DNA from: Gelatoporia subvermispora B
Lineage: Eukaryota; Basidiomycota; Agaricomycetes; Polyporales; Gelatoporiaceae
NCBI GenBank assembly: GCA_000320605.2
Contig: KB445791.1
Span: 223,573 to 254,518 of the forward strand
Direction of reading: 5' to 3'
DNA length: 30,946 bases
Shown here: one piece after another, positions 1 through 12,373 of the stretch
Layout of the letters: each line of letters begins with the position of its first letter
Position numbering within the stretch: position 1 is the first letter of the stretch
Made by a program: the position numbers and the translations under genes
Notes under the pieces: generated by a model
Seen by the model: the letters and a program-made list of their open reading frames with translations, nothing else
What the model was told of the DNA's origin: nothing
Database searches by the model: none

Positions 1-380
1 ACAAGATGGCTCACATTGTGTTTGGTTCCACATACAATGTGCTCCAGAATCACCTTGCTTGTCAAGGTCTCTCACTGCCACAATCATGCCGCATTTTCGA
101 TCACGGATTCCCATGCCTCGCCTGACTTGCCTATTTTGTACATGTATTTACATGGATTCTCACGATCTCTCAACGCCGCGTCATCATGTGTGCTTATATA
201 CATGCTTATTATGCTCAATACACCGGTTCTATGCAGCTCGTCCAAGCTTACGCGCCATTCCTATTCATGCTTAATATGCCATTTTTATGCTGCTACTCCA
301 TCTGCTTATACATCGAGCTTTCACTTACTATCTGCTCGCCGAGCGTCACATTGGCAAACTCATGACCCTGACGAATTCAC
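1..380. other. Flank downstream of Helitron A, no clear gene
   Basis: This stretch follows the predicted stop of the Helitron A helicase. On the minus strand, from an ATG at 114 to the window edge, there is a short open frame (begins MGIRDRKCGMIVAV) that is cut by the edge. I do not recognise it and it may be chance or the first exon of a gene lying outside. The remainder is AT-rich with repeated gctta/catgctta words and no convincing coding signal. Confidence 0.3.
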
Positions 381-1861
381 TTACCTCAGTAGCCCGTGTA
401 TTGTCTCCCAATCCGCCTTTGTTTTCGCGTCCAACAGCTCCAAGCGATCGTCCTCGGCTTGCAGATCTGGGTCGTGTTGTTGCTTGAACAGATCTCGATC
501 GAACTGCCATAGTAATCGAATTGTGTCTCTCCCTGAACTCCGGGACAATGCCATATACAAATTGTAAAGGGTGAGTTTGCCGGGAGGTGGTGGGGACTAG
601 ATGTCGATCAACACGATTGGAATTGTCTGGCCTTGGGTGCGATAGTCGGTGAAGGCATACACACCTGTCAAGCTGAACTGTCGCTGGCGCACTGTCTTCC
701 GTATAGCCGCTCGTCCTTTCTTGTCCTGTACTGACACCTGCATCATCCTACTGCTGGGCTCGATCGGGATGACACATTCATCCAGTCCTTCCAGCTGTGT
801 TGCGCGTGTTCGTGTCAGTCGGACCAGCAGGTACAGAGGCATATGCTGCAATTCGACCACAGGTGTATCCGGCAATGGTGGCTCGTCTGGGTGTAGGATA
901 ATATCCACAATCTCACCTTGAGATCCGTTTGCGATGTCCAGGTCCATCTGTATATTTGTCGTCACCATCACCTTCATACCCTTGGCTATCTTGATCTTCT
1001 CTGGCAACCACCTGCAATGATTTGCCCGATCGTTCTTGTCACGCGCCACTTGTGCGTATCTCTCGCGCAACGTGAGTGGACGTCCATTGATCGGATCCTC
1101 CGCATTGACCACAAACAGTCGCTCCCCTGAGGCCGCACACCACTTCCGGACAGCCGCCGCGTTCCATGGTTCACAGACAGCATGCCGCGACGTCACAAGA
1201 CATGCTTCACTCCAAGGCAAAGCTGAGAAATCGACCGCAGCGCTGTCCTCCCCAAGTACAAGCCCTTGCAACATGTTGAGATGGTGATCTTCCACCTTTC
1301 CGTAGCGCAGATGCACCAAGAAGTCTCGCCAGACTAGGTCTGTCACCCGCATCTGTTGCTTCAAGATGACCACCGTCTTGAACGATTCATACAGTCTTCG
1401 ACCAATCAAGGCTTCTGCGCTATCGATCGCCAAATTCACGGGCTTGAACAATGCCTCCGTCATTGACTGGCGCACCGGGGCAAATTGATGGAGATTGCCA
1501 CATAGTATTACATTGATGTTTCCGAATGGGGTACTCTGTAAGTCCTTCTCGAGTGTTTCTTTGCCAGTGCCGATATTTGAAGACAACCGTGCCAGGAATG
1601 TTTTGGATATCATCGAGTATTCATCGATAATCAGGTATTTCCGCGTCTTCCAGAAGCCTTGCAACTCAGCCTTTGTTCCATCCGAGAGCCCTGACTTCAA
1701 GTCTAGGCTCACGTGCCCAATCGTGTGTGTTGTCTTGCCATTAATCAACGAAGCCGCGATGCCGGTGTATGCCACCTTCACCAACAGGTGTGACATTCCC
1801 TTCCGTTCGAATTGTTCAGTGATAGTCTGAATCACCTTCAATTTCCCGGTGCTGCCCTCCC

Positions 1862-1875
1862 CATACACCATACAG
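1862..1875 (-). repeat. 7-bp tandem duplication causing a frameshift
   Basis: Two adjacent, nearly identical 7-mers (catacac, catacag) lie immediately before the helicase Walker A. Taking one away joins the upstream frame (QMVLYG) to the downstream frame (GEGSTGK). It is a slippage-type frameshift in the relic. Confidence 0.8.
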
Positions 1876-2997
1876 GACCATTTGCAATGGAGGTGGCTCC
1901 GCACCTTGCAGAGTTTGATCCAGATGCCACGCAACAATTTCATATGTGCGGCGCTGGTCTTCTTTAAGCTCTGACGGGTCTGCCGCGGTCAAGACATCCT
2001 CAGGCATCAAAGCATCCCGCCACGTGACTCTCCCAGGTGATAGCTCATCCAGCCGTGCCACAGATGCGCTGCTCTCTCCTGTTAGCTCATGGTTTGGCTG
2101 TATTGCCTGCGCGTCCTACGTAACAATGTCACGTTCCATCTGGGCCTTCCATTGTAGGAGCCGCGCCACATCCTCACCATTGCTGGCTTGAAACGCATGA
2201 TTGGAGCGGATCTCCCATCCGTGGTGACACTCGGCATTGAACACCTTTACGAGTTTTGCCGTTTCGAGTGCGTGACACCCGTGTAAGAATTCTCGCCACA
2301 AGACCTGGCTCGCCTTGAGCGCCTTTAACCCTTTCTCGGTTAATTCATCGTCATCCAACAAGTCGTATCCTAGGTCTCCATCGTTCTCACCATCACCATG
2401 AGGGTCAACCCACTGCCGCACATGCGCATTCTGATCTGCGTCATCCTCACTTCGATCCAGAGTAGCCGCCACAGAGCACTCATAGAAATACTGAATGCCC
2501 GACAAGATGAACTTGATCTCGTCACCACATGTTGCCAGGAACGCGTCAAAGGCAGCTGACCATGTCTCGTTCTCGCCTTTAAGGTCCGTCCGTAGATCTC
2601 TCCATGGCTTCAGAAGCATCAACATTAATGCACAGTATAGATCATACATGTCTTCATCGTCACAGCGTGGGAACTAGCGTCTAATGAAATTTGGCAAATT
2701 CCGATAACCGAAGGTGTGCACAATCCGCATTTTCTTCCCATGCTGTGGATGCTCAGCTAGATAAGGGACACGTTCGTTTGCAGGACGTCCCCGCCGACAA
2801 GACCCCTCTTGCACTTCTTTGTGCTGCTGTACACGACGCAAGTCACGCGCCATGTCAGCCTCATACGTGTCCTTGAAGAAGTCGAACATGTTCAAATTGC
2901 TAAGTGCATCGCCACAAAAACGGTAATTATTGGGCTGCAATTTTGTGGTGACCTGCCCTGATGTGTCAATCTCTAATGTCACGTGTTCATTCCCCTC

Positions 2998-3050
2998 CTG
3001 GGTTCTAGATTAACTAGCGAGTCAGAACCAAGCATACTGCATGTACGTAC
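2998..3050 (-). other. Intron in Helitron A
   Basis: A 53-nt intron with donor GTACGT and acceptor CCCAG. Splicing gives ...ESFATE|EGNEHVTLEID... and removes a stop codon. A nearer TAG acceptor would run into a stop within five codons. Confidence 0.75.
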
Positions 3051-3207
3051 TTCCGTGGCAAAAGATTCTAAAATGTCCTCTTGATCGGCAGTTTCCAGGA
3101 CCTCCACTCGATTGACCTCAAGCTGTTCAGTCTGCACTTTCACAGTGTCTTGCTTCAATTCAGCCGGACGCATCGCTGCTGCCCGCATCACCCCATCACG
3201 ATGTATT

Positions 3208-3256
3208 CTACCAGGTATAAGGATGTTATCCATAGAATTTAATTTATTGCACATAC
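3208..3256 (-). other. Intron in Helitron A
   Basis: A 49-nt GTATGT...GTAG intron. Splicing joins ...LHTLSR to IHRDGVMR in frame; without it the frame ends three codons later. Confidence 0.75.
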
Positions 3257-5009
3257 CTCGATAATGTGTGTAGTTCTGGGTGCTGCCTGCACAATGCTCC
3301 CACGAACGAGGACCAGTAGACTGGTATGTACAGGTGGGACCGCTTGCTGTCTCCCCACCCCATTAGGTAAGAAACAACCAACGGGCCAGCAAGCTCCTGC
3401 TCCCGGTTCACAGTGTTAACGAGATGGAAGAGCAGCAACCTTTGCTGCTCCCGAACTTCATGTTTATACTCCGGCTTCAGGTGCTATATATGATAAGCGT
3501 ACCCATCAGCAGTCATGGCACTGATATTTGCCGTCTGCTGCACTTTCTTGCCCGCATATGCCAATACATAAAATGCGACGCTACGCGTCTCTTCACCATT
3601 CGTGAGAAGTTTGATATCGTTATTGCAGCGTGCATTGATAAGCACCGCTGGGTCCCATGCGTTTACGAACACAAACAGTCATTTGACTCCCCACTTCCCT
3701 GTCTCTTCAACGAAGTCCTTATCCGCTAGAGGAAACAGCGCGCGCCGCTTACAACGAAGACCGCCTTTGTCGTACTTTAAGCAGCGACCCACACAGCATG
3801 AGTGGATCTGTTCTGTCTGTGCGACTTGCAGCTCAAAGTCGTGTAAAGTATTCTCATAGTCTTCACTGGCTGGATCCGGAGGGCGGTTATACGCTACTTC
3901 CTTATCCTTTGGGATAGCTGATAGCGACGCAGGATCCTCCAGTCCAGGCAAATATGCGGGAATGTTGGCTGTGATGAAGCTGCGGATGGTGTTCCTGAAT
4001 TTGTCCTTAAGTAGAAGTGCAACCATCTCTTCAGATGAGGGCGCATTCTTAAGCCATGAGACACAATGCACATGTAGTGCCACACGCCCTTGCGTCTCCA
4101 CGGCACCCAAATAAGATGACACACGACCAAGTATCCCCGTCCCGCTCGTGACTGCATGTGATGAGACTTTGACCTGAAAGAGCGTCTCGAAAATTGTGTC
4201 GATCAAGAAGTGGAAGAAGCATGCACTTGCAAAGGGATCAGTTGCGATATTGATGGCCCTTTGTTTGGCATCAGGTCCGACACAGTTCAGGAGGTCATCC
4301 ATGTTGATTTTCTCGCCAGCAAAGACTTGGGCGATTGGATCATGCAAGTCACACGGGTTGATCGTAATCCAAATTGACGGTGGACTGTGAACGAGGCAAG
4401 TCGACCAAATCTGGCTCCAAATGGTTTGCCGAGACTGATCGGTCCCTTGAACGCGACCTGCAATGCTGTGCATGTGGCATCACAGTGCACATATCGCAGG
4501 ATCAGTGAAAGGAAGGCCTGCTTCCTCTTCTTGCTGAGCACATTGGATCATTTCAGGCGTCAGAGTCGCCATCAGGCGAGCATCCCGTTCAAAATCACAT
4601 CATCGCATTTGAACACGTGCTGAGCCAAGAGCTTGACAACGTTGCGAGATCCCAAAGAGATAGAATATGAAGCTCTGGTGATGTTGAAATCGGCCATTAT
4701 GATATTCGAGACACCAGCGACCATGAGGAGTCAATTCTACCTTGACGGCCCGTACGCGCTCAAGGCCGCCCTCCCCACATGGGAACAAGCATGGGAACGC
4801 CCATTCAAACAGATTCCTGGGTGCGTCGCTTTCCATTTCGGTGAAGCCAAAGTCACTGATTGGGTGGCAACCGTGTCAGATGGCATAGCCTCCTTTGCCG
4901 CCTTTCTGCCACAGATTGCTCAGTCCCCACTGCATGATCTCTGAAGACGTCATCCGAGAGAGATCCATATCGACAGAGCCTGAAACCACCAATGGCACCA
5001 CACCGGGTT

Positions 5010-5067
5010 CTGCAAATATATCGGTGAGTTCACATTGAAGGCTATATCTCATTGACAGGTCACGTAC
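5010..5067 (-). other. Intron in Helitron A
   Basis: A 58-nt GTACGT...GCAG intron. Splicing joins the frame ending EEAGAD to EPGVVPLVVSGS, which restores the Rep-domain reading frame; neither flanking frame reads through without it. Confidence 0.75.
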
Positions 5068-5755
5068 CATCAGCACCAGCCTCTTCGTCGCCCTCCTGTT
5101 GCCCAAACATTGCTTGTGTTTGTGGAGATATCCTCAGTGCCTCTATCTTTAGCAGAAACATACCTCCCATGCTCGCGCTCTAAGACCACCTCGTCTTCAC
5201 ATTGACGCACGATGGTTTCTACCTCGATCGGTACGTCATCTTCCGGTAGCATAGCGAGCCTTTCATCACTGATAATGATGTCGCCGTAGTATCTGGGGTT
5301 GTTCTGCTGTAGCTAGCGCAAGGCTTCTGCAATGTGACGGCGTCGGACTCAAAATGTTTGCTTCAGCCAATTCCGTGGCATTTTGCCACTGCCAACAAAC
5401 GTGATCAATATGAGAGATGCAAGGATGGCTGGCTGCCACGGCATGAGGTCTCCCTCGAGCATGGACACAACACCGCAAGTATCTAATTCAGTTGTACTGA
5501 CTGTACCCCTCATGGCACGTTGCAGCGACTCTTCCAGTGGCCGATAACCTCGAAGTTTCGGGAACAATTTGAAGACATACACCCAAGGGTAGACTTGCGC
5601 GATCAACAGTTGTTCCAGCACTGTTAACTCTGCTAGGATTAGCGGTACTGGACCAATCCAAAGCCCATTGGCCAATGCAAATTTGGGTAACAGTGCAGGT
5701 CCTTTGCATAAGTCGACCAGACACTCTTCAGGGTACACTTTCGAAACCCCCTACC

Positions 5756-8700
5756 ATGAGGGGTGTATGCCAGACCACATTGAGATGAGTTCTTTTCTAG
5801 TTTTCGAACCTATTGGTCCTCTAGACTTCCGTTTCGCATAGAACCGTAAAGCGGCATGTATTGTCACGCCCCCCAATGTTCCATGCAGTAATCCCAGTGT
5901 ACGCACACAGTCACAGATGCCTCGACTTGCCATGGTAATGAAAGAACTCACGGAGAGCGTTTATTACAGTAGATTTACCCATGCTGCCAGGCCCTCCCAT
6001 ATACATCTGTAGAGCGTGAAGGTGGGCGTCATCGCCATGCAAATGAGGTTGCACCGCCTGTTCGGCAATTATCCTAAATGCCCTTGCCTATTTACAGTTC
6101 AAAGTCCACTTCAAGATGAAGTGAGTAATCACGCTATCCCATTGCACATTATCAGCACCGCCCGCCGAATGAGCAGGGCTATCCAGATACATGACTGTGG
6201 CATGCAATAGTTGTTCTACCGACCATATCAAGCCATCAGGCATGATCACGCAAGTACTAGGAGCAGTTACAGATTGTGCTTGTGTTTGTGCAGTAAGAGA
6301 CATGCGTTGACGTGCAGCGGTCTTGCGAGAAGTGTACTCATCTCTCCATACATCCTCCAAGCCGTCAGTGGCGTCGACAGATTTCTCGCTTGCATGTTGC
6401 TCAGGCGCCATCCCTGACGGGCCAACACGCGTGAAGATATGATGACGATCTGCGAGATCGATGCATTCTAATGCAGTGGCTGTCAGACGGCTTTGAGCAG
6501 TCGCACGACCAATCTCAACAGATTCAAAGAACTAATTTAAAACCTCTGTCATAGGTTCGTCCCATGCAAGGTCATCAGCCTCCACCATGGCGCCGTCATT
6601 GAGACCACCTGCCGATCTGAATCGTCTATTTTGGTGCCCCTGGCGCAGATGGCGTTGACGACTGTCATTACATTCATGCATAATCTGCATGTTATTCATT
6701 ACCGCATCGAACTTGCAGTCACGGTCAACCGTGTGATGGTCAAATGCATTGGCCCAACTCTCTCCCGCACTTCGTAGGTTGTGTGCATGTCTCCAAGGCT
6801 TAAAAAACATCAACATCAAGCGACAATAACGAGCAGATTGTACGGGAACATCTCTACAGGGCAGGGCAGGGCCAATGGGCACAGGGACCAATCTTTTGGA
6901 TGGATGTAAGACTTTCAGACATTTACATTCCTGCTCCAAATGGCCTGGCATAAATGCAAATCGGGCATGCATCTAAGTTTGCGAAGCGAGTAATCTTTCC
7001 ATGTCAACAGGAACTTTGTTGGCTAAGTTACTTGCCTCAGGCACTACAGGCTCAAGATCATCATCACCCGACTCAGAGCTGGATTCATAGTCTTCTAAAT
7101 CGTTGGACTTGCTTTCCTCATCGGGCTCATATACCCGGATGTTCTCTTTCTTGAATCGAGAGATGAAGTCTCACAAGGTCAAATGTTCGAGTTCTGCAAA
7201 TCGGTAAATATAATTGTAAAGCTGATTTGCCACAGGTCTAATGGTCCCGTGCGAAGGCACGATCCCTATTTCGTCCACAGCATTCATTGCATCTAAATGT
7301 TCTTCTACCTCACTAGCCTCTTCATGAGCTACATGCGCGTCGGCATCCTCATTGTCCACGTTTGCGTCAATGTCCCAGGAGGGATCATTGGCACTTTCTA
7401 GCTGATTATCATTATCGGTCCAGCTCTGTGTAATGTATACACATTTAGAACTAGGGTCTTCATCGTCCATAAAATGTTCAAAACCTCACCAGTAGAGTTC
7501 GTTATATGAATGACTCATAAAATGATCTTTAAACCCAAGTAAATGTGCCATAACCTGTTGACTGCTCAGCTCTTGTTGTGCAACCATAGCAAAGGCAGCA
7601 CGCTGCAATATACGGCGGGCACGGGATGCAATGTCGTTGCATTGTCCATTGAACTGAGCCAGGTGTTTCAAAGCAATCTCAAGAGCAGCGTAGAACACAT
7701 GATTCTTCAGTGGGGTTTTAGTTACATAATCTGTAATGTACATTAACACTGCTTTGGCGTCGTCCCCTGATCTGATGAACTTTATGTCCATATTACAGCG
7801 CGTAGCCTCGAGGATGGTCTCATTAAAGTTGTTGACCATACCATCAATGCATTGCAAACAGATCTGACCAGTATTGGGGTCGATCATGCTCTCGAAGCAC
7901 ACTTTACCTTCATCCAAGTCAAAGCGACACTCGCGTGCATGTTCCTGACCCTTCCAGTACTTGTAGCACATAGCAGTGTGAACGTGTTTCTGACATGCAA
8001 ACACTAACCAGTAAAGATCAGCCGCCCTGTTGGTCAGGTCATCTAACGATGGTTCAAAAGATACCGGGACACTGCGCACCGAGCATGAGTGCGGTTTTGA
8101 TTCACCATCGATACCTTCAGGGTTTGGAGGTGCCGCGGTAGATATAGTGTCATCCAAGAAGTCAATCAGTCAACACCGAAATTCTTTACTACCCGCCGCA
8201 GTCACTCGCTCATGTAACGTGTTAGGATTCAAGCCTCCTTCAACCTAGACAACCATGTGGCAATAGAGTGTGCCACGACCTTGAGCCTCTACACAACTAT
8301 AATAGGCCTTGACGAGCCCCAAAATACCTCCTTCTGTGTCACACTGTTTAGGATCGTATGCCAGAAGACAAGACAAAAAAGCATTCATATAGATATCAAA
8401 AAAATGAGCTCCAACAGAAGGATTTTTTGCAATGAGGGGAGACTGACTCCAGTAGTCCGGCACATTAGCTGGGAGTAAGTTGTCGATATCTATATCCGAC
8501 CCATTTTAGAATTTAACTAACGGATTATATACATCTGCGGGGTTAATGGTGATATAAAAACTGGGCATCCCATGCTGGAGCATCAACCCGTGTATCTCGT
8601 TTCTTATTGTGATTCATGCATCGGAAGAGCCCAGAACCTTTTGAGTGACAAGCTTAACCTCGTGCATCAGTTTAAGTACCCAACGCTCCTCGCCTGAAGT

Positions 8701-11115
8701 TGCGTTAACCTGCCCATCAGCCTGCAAATGTTCACACATCCGCACCACCACTTCTGGAGAGATAGCCGCAAAATCTGAGGTGACAGAAGCGAAAGCCTCT
8801 TTCCGTACATGAAGACTTGAATGGAGAAAAAGGGCATGCCGTTGAAGAATGTTAAAGACTGTGAACATGAAGGAGGGATGCTCCTAAAAACGAACATCCT
8901 TAAGATTGAAGAAGTGCTTGTAATGTCGCCTAAAACTGATAGGGCGCAAGCGGCCCCAGTCCTCCAGACCTCCGACACCATACGGGAACAGAGTAGGGTA
9001 CACACGGGGGAGCAGAAGGGGATCAAAAAACTCATTTACTGGCTCAGGATCATGCGGTACCACCAAGAAGGGTAGCCGCCGTTGCTTGATGTGCCAGATA
9101 GCAGCTGCTCACAGTTCAGCAGCCAGTGCTCGTCCATCCACATCTGTAATGACGACGGAATGCATTGCATCTTCATGTTCGCCGCCATGGGTTGGAACGT
9201 GCATGGTATCTCCTACATCGTAGCACACGGTCAGGGTGTTGTGAGCTACACTGCTCTGTATATGTTTAACATGATAAGGTAGCAGCCCGTTCAGAGGCAG
9301 GGCATTTATGCAAGCCTGATCAATTTCAATGTCCCTGTACAATGGGTTATGCTGTTTCAGCCAGTCTAAAGCGGCACAAACACGCTCCCGGTGCACAGCG
9401 AGCGGTTTTGCTTTTGAAAGCAACCACTCTTTTGACGGAAGAACAGATCCAATGAATACGACAAAGATAGAAGTCATAGCATCCTTGATTGAGGGCGGCA
9501 GAACACGAGCAACATCTCCTGGTTGTTGGGGATGAATAACGACATGACCTTTCAAAGTGCGTTATGCGTTAGGGAGAGCGATGCCACATTTATCCTCCTT
9601 CAGCTGAATGATCCAGCACTTTGCTCGTGAAGACGTGATAAGACTCTTCTCAATTGGGGTCAGCGCCGCGAGCTCGTCTGGAACTGGGCCAGGGTACGTA
9701 TTATTTACCAAAGACAGAGCAGGTAGCTTGTTGTGACCCAACAAAGACAGACAAGGGGTGCAAAGAACCACTTCAATTTGTTCAGAGTTTGGTCCACCCA
9801 CAATGCCATCTGGATGGAGCATTATATGTTTCAATAGTCCCTCAGTGAAGAAGGGAGGAACTGCTTATGAATTATCAGGGGGTTGTCACCTGAGCAATTC
9901 CAATAGAACATCACAGAGAGGTACAGGCTTCAGACGGGATAGCAATGCAGATTCGGCACAGCACGCACATGTGCCACTTCGCAAAGACTTGCTCGAAGTC
10001 TCGCTCCTAAACTTATATATTAACCTGTCCTTGAGTGTGCGCGGAATAACACATGGCCATTCCTCTGCGACCCCGCAACAACAATCCTCCACATCATCTC
10101 TCTGTTGTTGCCTCCAAGCGGCCGCGCGAGCAGGAGCTTTCCCTTTCGCGATGTATGCAATGTGTGACTTAAGTAGTCGGCGCATATGAGCGAGACTATC
10201 ACCCGGCTTAAACTGTATGCCACAGGAGCGCAGCAAACGACACATCAGCCGCAGAGTGATAGAGCAGTGAAGATGTCAGAGAATGTGCAATTCCATATCT
10301 TGTGCATCTGAGAAGCCAGCTTGAGTAGAAGCATACAAGGTGCAATGAGGCCCCCCTGCTTGTGGCATTCCCCTTTGACGAGATGATCAATCAACAAGTT
10401 ACGTAACATGTCGATGGTGTAACACATAGGCAGCACCAAGGAATGAGCTTGCGCGAGTTTAACGAGCTCTGCATGTTTAAGTTCCTCGAGACTGTTCACG
10501 AGGCTAACAATGGATGGAGGAGACACGTGGGTGACAGGCAAAGAAGTAGCGAGCTTCTGCCCTAAGGCTATCCACCGGCTGCTGTGACGAGTATCTATAC
10601 AAACACCGTATTTAACACCTACACGACACATGAGGCCTTCGTCGCCCTCAGTGGTCAAGCAATAATTGGCCATGGCCTCTCGAAAAAAGTGAGCAAACGA
10701 CACGGCATCACTAGCCAGACGCCAGGAGGTGGCACAGGCAGAAGCCCTGATGCCAATGCAGTCACCAGATATAACGTGCTGTACCAGGCGAGTGTGTGCA
10801 GCACTCAGAAGCTCCCCGTTATCATAAACAAGACCGTGAGTAAACATGAGGTAACATACTACATGATGTGCGCGAGTCCGTCCCTCAAACGCATACATAG
10901 ACTCCACAAGAAGCTCGGCCAAGTGTATATACGACTGTGCAACAGAACCCCAGTTTTGACGTGCACTTGAGGAAGACGCCGCAGATGATGCACCCCAGGC
11001 AACGTCCGCTGGATGTGATGCTCGAGAGCCCACGAGGTGATCTAGAATGAGGACGTCAGAACAAGCAACTGCGTATGCCATGCAAACGAAACACACCATT
11101 ACAGGGCGTCCACCA
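5756..11115 (-). pseudogene. Helitron B Rep/helicase, ancient copy with 15 nonsense codons and truncated helicase
   Basis: A second Helitron-type protein relic. From 10245 down to about 5860 one reading frame continues without any indel, broken only by stops at 9886, 9865, 9562, 9109, 8884, 8614, 8506, 8245, 8170, 7486, 7171, 6973, 6532, 6088 and 5911. Visible parts: an N-terminal SAP-like segment (VKLAQAHSLVLP, about 10490-10370); a DUF6570-like block (NNTYPGPVPDELAALTPIE); a Rep block with paired tyrosines (YITDYVTK, near 7735) but with the first HUH histidine changed (LYCHM); an acidic linker; and a helicase start with Walker A (GGPGSMGKST, near 5980). A frameshift in a six-G run near 5873 precedes GGVTIHAALRF. 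The helicase then stops dead near 5756, where Helitron A sequence begins. Frame also changes near 10250, between SAP-like segments. Confidence 0.88.
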
Positions 11116-11703
11116 AATGTCTGTCGATATAGGTGGACTTTTAGGATCTTCTATGCCATTAGGTTGGACAGCGGGATCGAACACCATGAGGCTGTTGGCG
11201 CCAAGAACGACATTGAATGAAGAACATGCTTGAACAGACAAGGGTAGAGAGGCGGTGTATCACCCCCCGGCGAGTACAACATGAGTGGACCACGCGAGCA
11301 AAGATGCACAACCACATGATGAGCTGAGATGGAGCAGGGTACAGAGTGGCTCCGAACGAAGGCAGAAGACACAAATGACGTGAGAGATTTTGCATCAATA
11401 AGCACCTGGCAGGGATAGGAGGCAAAGGTACCTACCGGATAGGGAAAGTTGCATGTGCAGAGTACAAGTCAATGAGCCGAGAGGAAAGATGAACGCAGAA
11501 GGGAGATCTCTGAATGGTCGAGCAGTGAAAAAACCAATAAAACGAAGGTCAGAGGTGATGTCTTCGGTGCCTAGGGATATGTGATGACCAATCGGAAGGG
11601 ACGCCCATGAGGGCCATAAGTGGCGAGATGCAAACACGTACAAAGAGAGCGTGAGTAAAGTGAATCTGTCAAATTTTGGTGAGGGATCTGTACGCCGATC
11701 AGT
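11116..11703. other. Flank upstream of Helitron B, no recognised gene
   Basis: Minus-strand open frames here (11151-11405 and 11395-11712) have no family I recognise. The segment 11115-11240 may extend the N-terminus of Helitron B, because the frame above 11099 stays open (reads TFGGRPVMV). Otherwise it is likely 5' flank of Helitron B, or body of the older DNA element whose end lies at 12458. Confidence 0.35.
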
Positions 11704-11712
11704 GGTAAGACC
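11704..11712. repeat. Target-site duplication, left copy (GGTAAGACC)
   Basis: The 9-mer GGTAAGACC immediately precedes the terminal TAGTCTC of the 661-bp element and recurs exactly after its other end at 12374-12382. Confidence 0.85.
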
Positions 11713-12373
11713 TAGTCTCATGACCAGATGTTCGGAGCTGGAATCGGAGTGTCCCTCATCAAGTGATTCCAAGCTCCTGAATGTCTGGTGGCTTTACCCC
11801 CATGACTCCCGGGTTGGTGACATACGTGATGCCCTCATACTAAATTCAGCAGTCTGAGGAAGCGACGAGAGCCCCAATATCCCATTCCCGAGAACATTGA
11901 TATATAGCGCCCCGGCCATCAGCTTCACACTCACTACAGCCAACAATCTCAGACTGCAAGATGAGTACTCGAGGAATTTGCAGTTCGCAGGACGACTAAG
12001 ATTTCAGTGAGTCCGGTCTCACCTGATTCCTTTCGAGTACATTTGATGGCGAGAAGCGTTCAAATTGTACTTGCAACTCTGAGTGGCCGCATCCTGAGCC
12101 TGCACCAACGCCTTATACAAGTGCTACTGTTCTTTGTAGTGAGTACAGGTTTGACCAAAAGAGGTTTTCATGAGCCAGAAAAGCGCAGAAAATTGAAAGA
12201 GAACAGCGCAGATGACTGCCTGGTGTTCTCGTACTACTGGATTTGGTGTGGGAGCGTCACATATGTCACCAACCCGGGAGTCACGGGGGTAAAGCCACCA
12301 GACGTTTAGGAGCTCGGAATTACCTGATGAGGGACACTCTGATTTCAGCTCCGAACGTCTGGTCACGAGACTA
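11713..12373. mobile_element. 661-bp non-autonomous DNA transposon with ~145-bp inverted ends
   Basis: The first ~145 bases (TAGTCTCATGACCAGATG...) match the reverse complement of the last ~145 (TAGTCTCGTGACCAGACG...), with most mismatches being transitions. A perfect 9-bp duplication, GGTAAGACC, flanks it. Inside each arm is a second foldback (CCAGACGTTCGGAGCT against AGCTCCTAAACGTCTGG in the right arm), followed by GTCTGGTG. It holds no convincing gene, so it must be mobilised in trans. It shares the terminal TAGTCTCG and the foldback-then-GTCTGGTG layout with the RecQ-DUF6589 element next door, which makes it a likely passenger of that family. Confidence 0.88.

Larger units (their letters stand above)
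381..5755 (-). pseudogene. Helitron A Rep/helicase (DUF6570-like, HUH Rep, PIF1-like helicase), decayed
   Basis: Relic of a rolling-circle transposon protein. In order on the minus strand: a DUF6570-like block (about 5755-5200); a Helitron_like_N Rep block with an intact HUH motif (ALHVHCVSWL, near 4075) and paired tyrosines (YVLAY, near 3570); a linker with the phrase YLMGWGD; and a PIF1/RecD-type helicase ending in the TDYRTQGQTI and ALSRSSGRD motifs. One frame can be followed through in-frame stops at 5349, 5313, 4876, 4600, 4480, 3679, 3484, 2674, 2116 and 597. Frameshifts lie near 5105 and at 1862-1875. The last segment, after the stop at 597, runs to a TAA at 381. The Walker A reads GEGSTGKL, with the usual Ser/Thr replaced by Leu. 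It cannot make a working protein. The true 5' and 3' ends of the transposon were not found. Confidence 0.9.

Noticed and set aside
16..567. Plus-strand 183-codon open frame
   Set aside because: Its right half overlaps the minus-strand helicase C-terminus (ALSRSSGRD region), and composition is not protein-like.
649..921. Plus-strand frames across Helitron A
   Set aside because: Antisense shadows of the minus-strand helicase, with no family features.
597..10245. Stop-codon reassignment or readthrough to explain the many in-frame stops
   Set aside because: All three stop codons appear, frameshifts coexist in Helitron A, catalytic residues are also lost, and neighbouring intact genes use normal stops.
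11395..11772. Minus-strand 125-codon frame as a gene
   Set aside because: Its first ~20 codons lie in the inverted arm of the 661-bp element and the rest shows no recognisable features.
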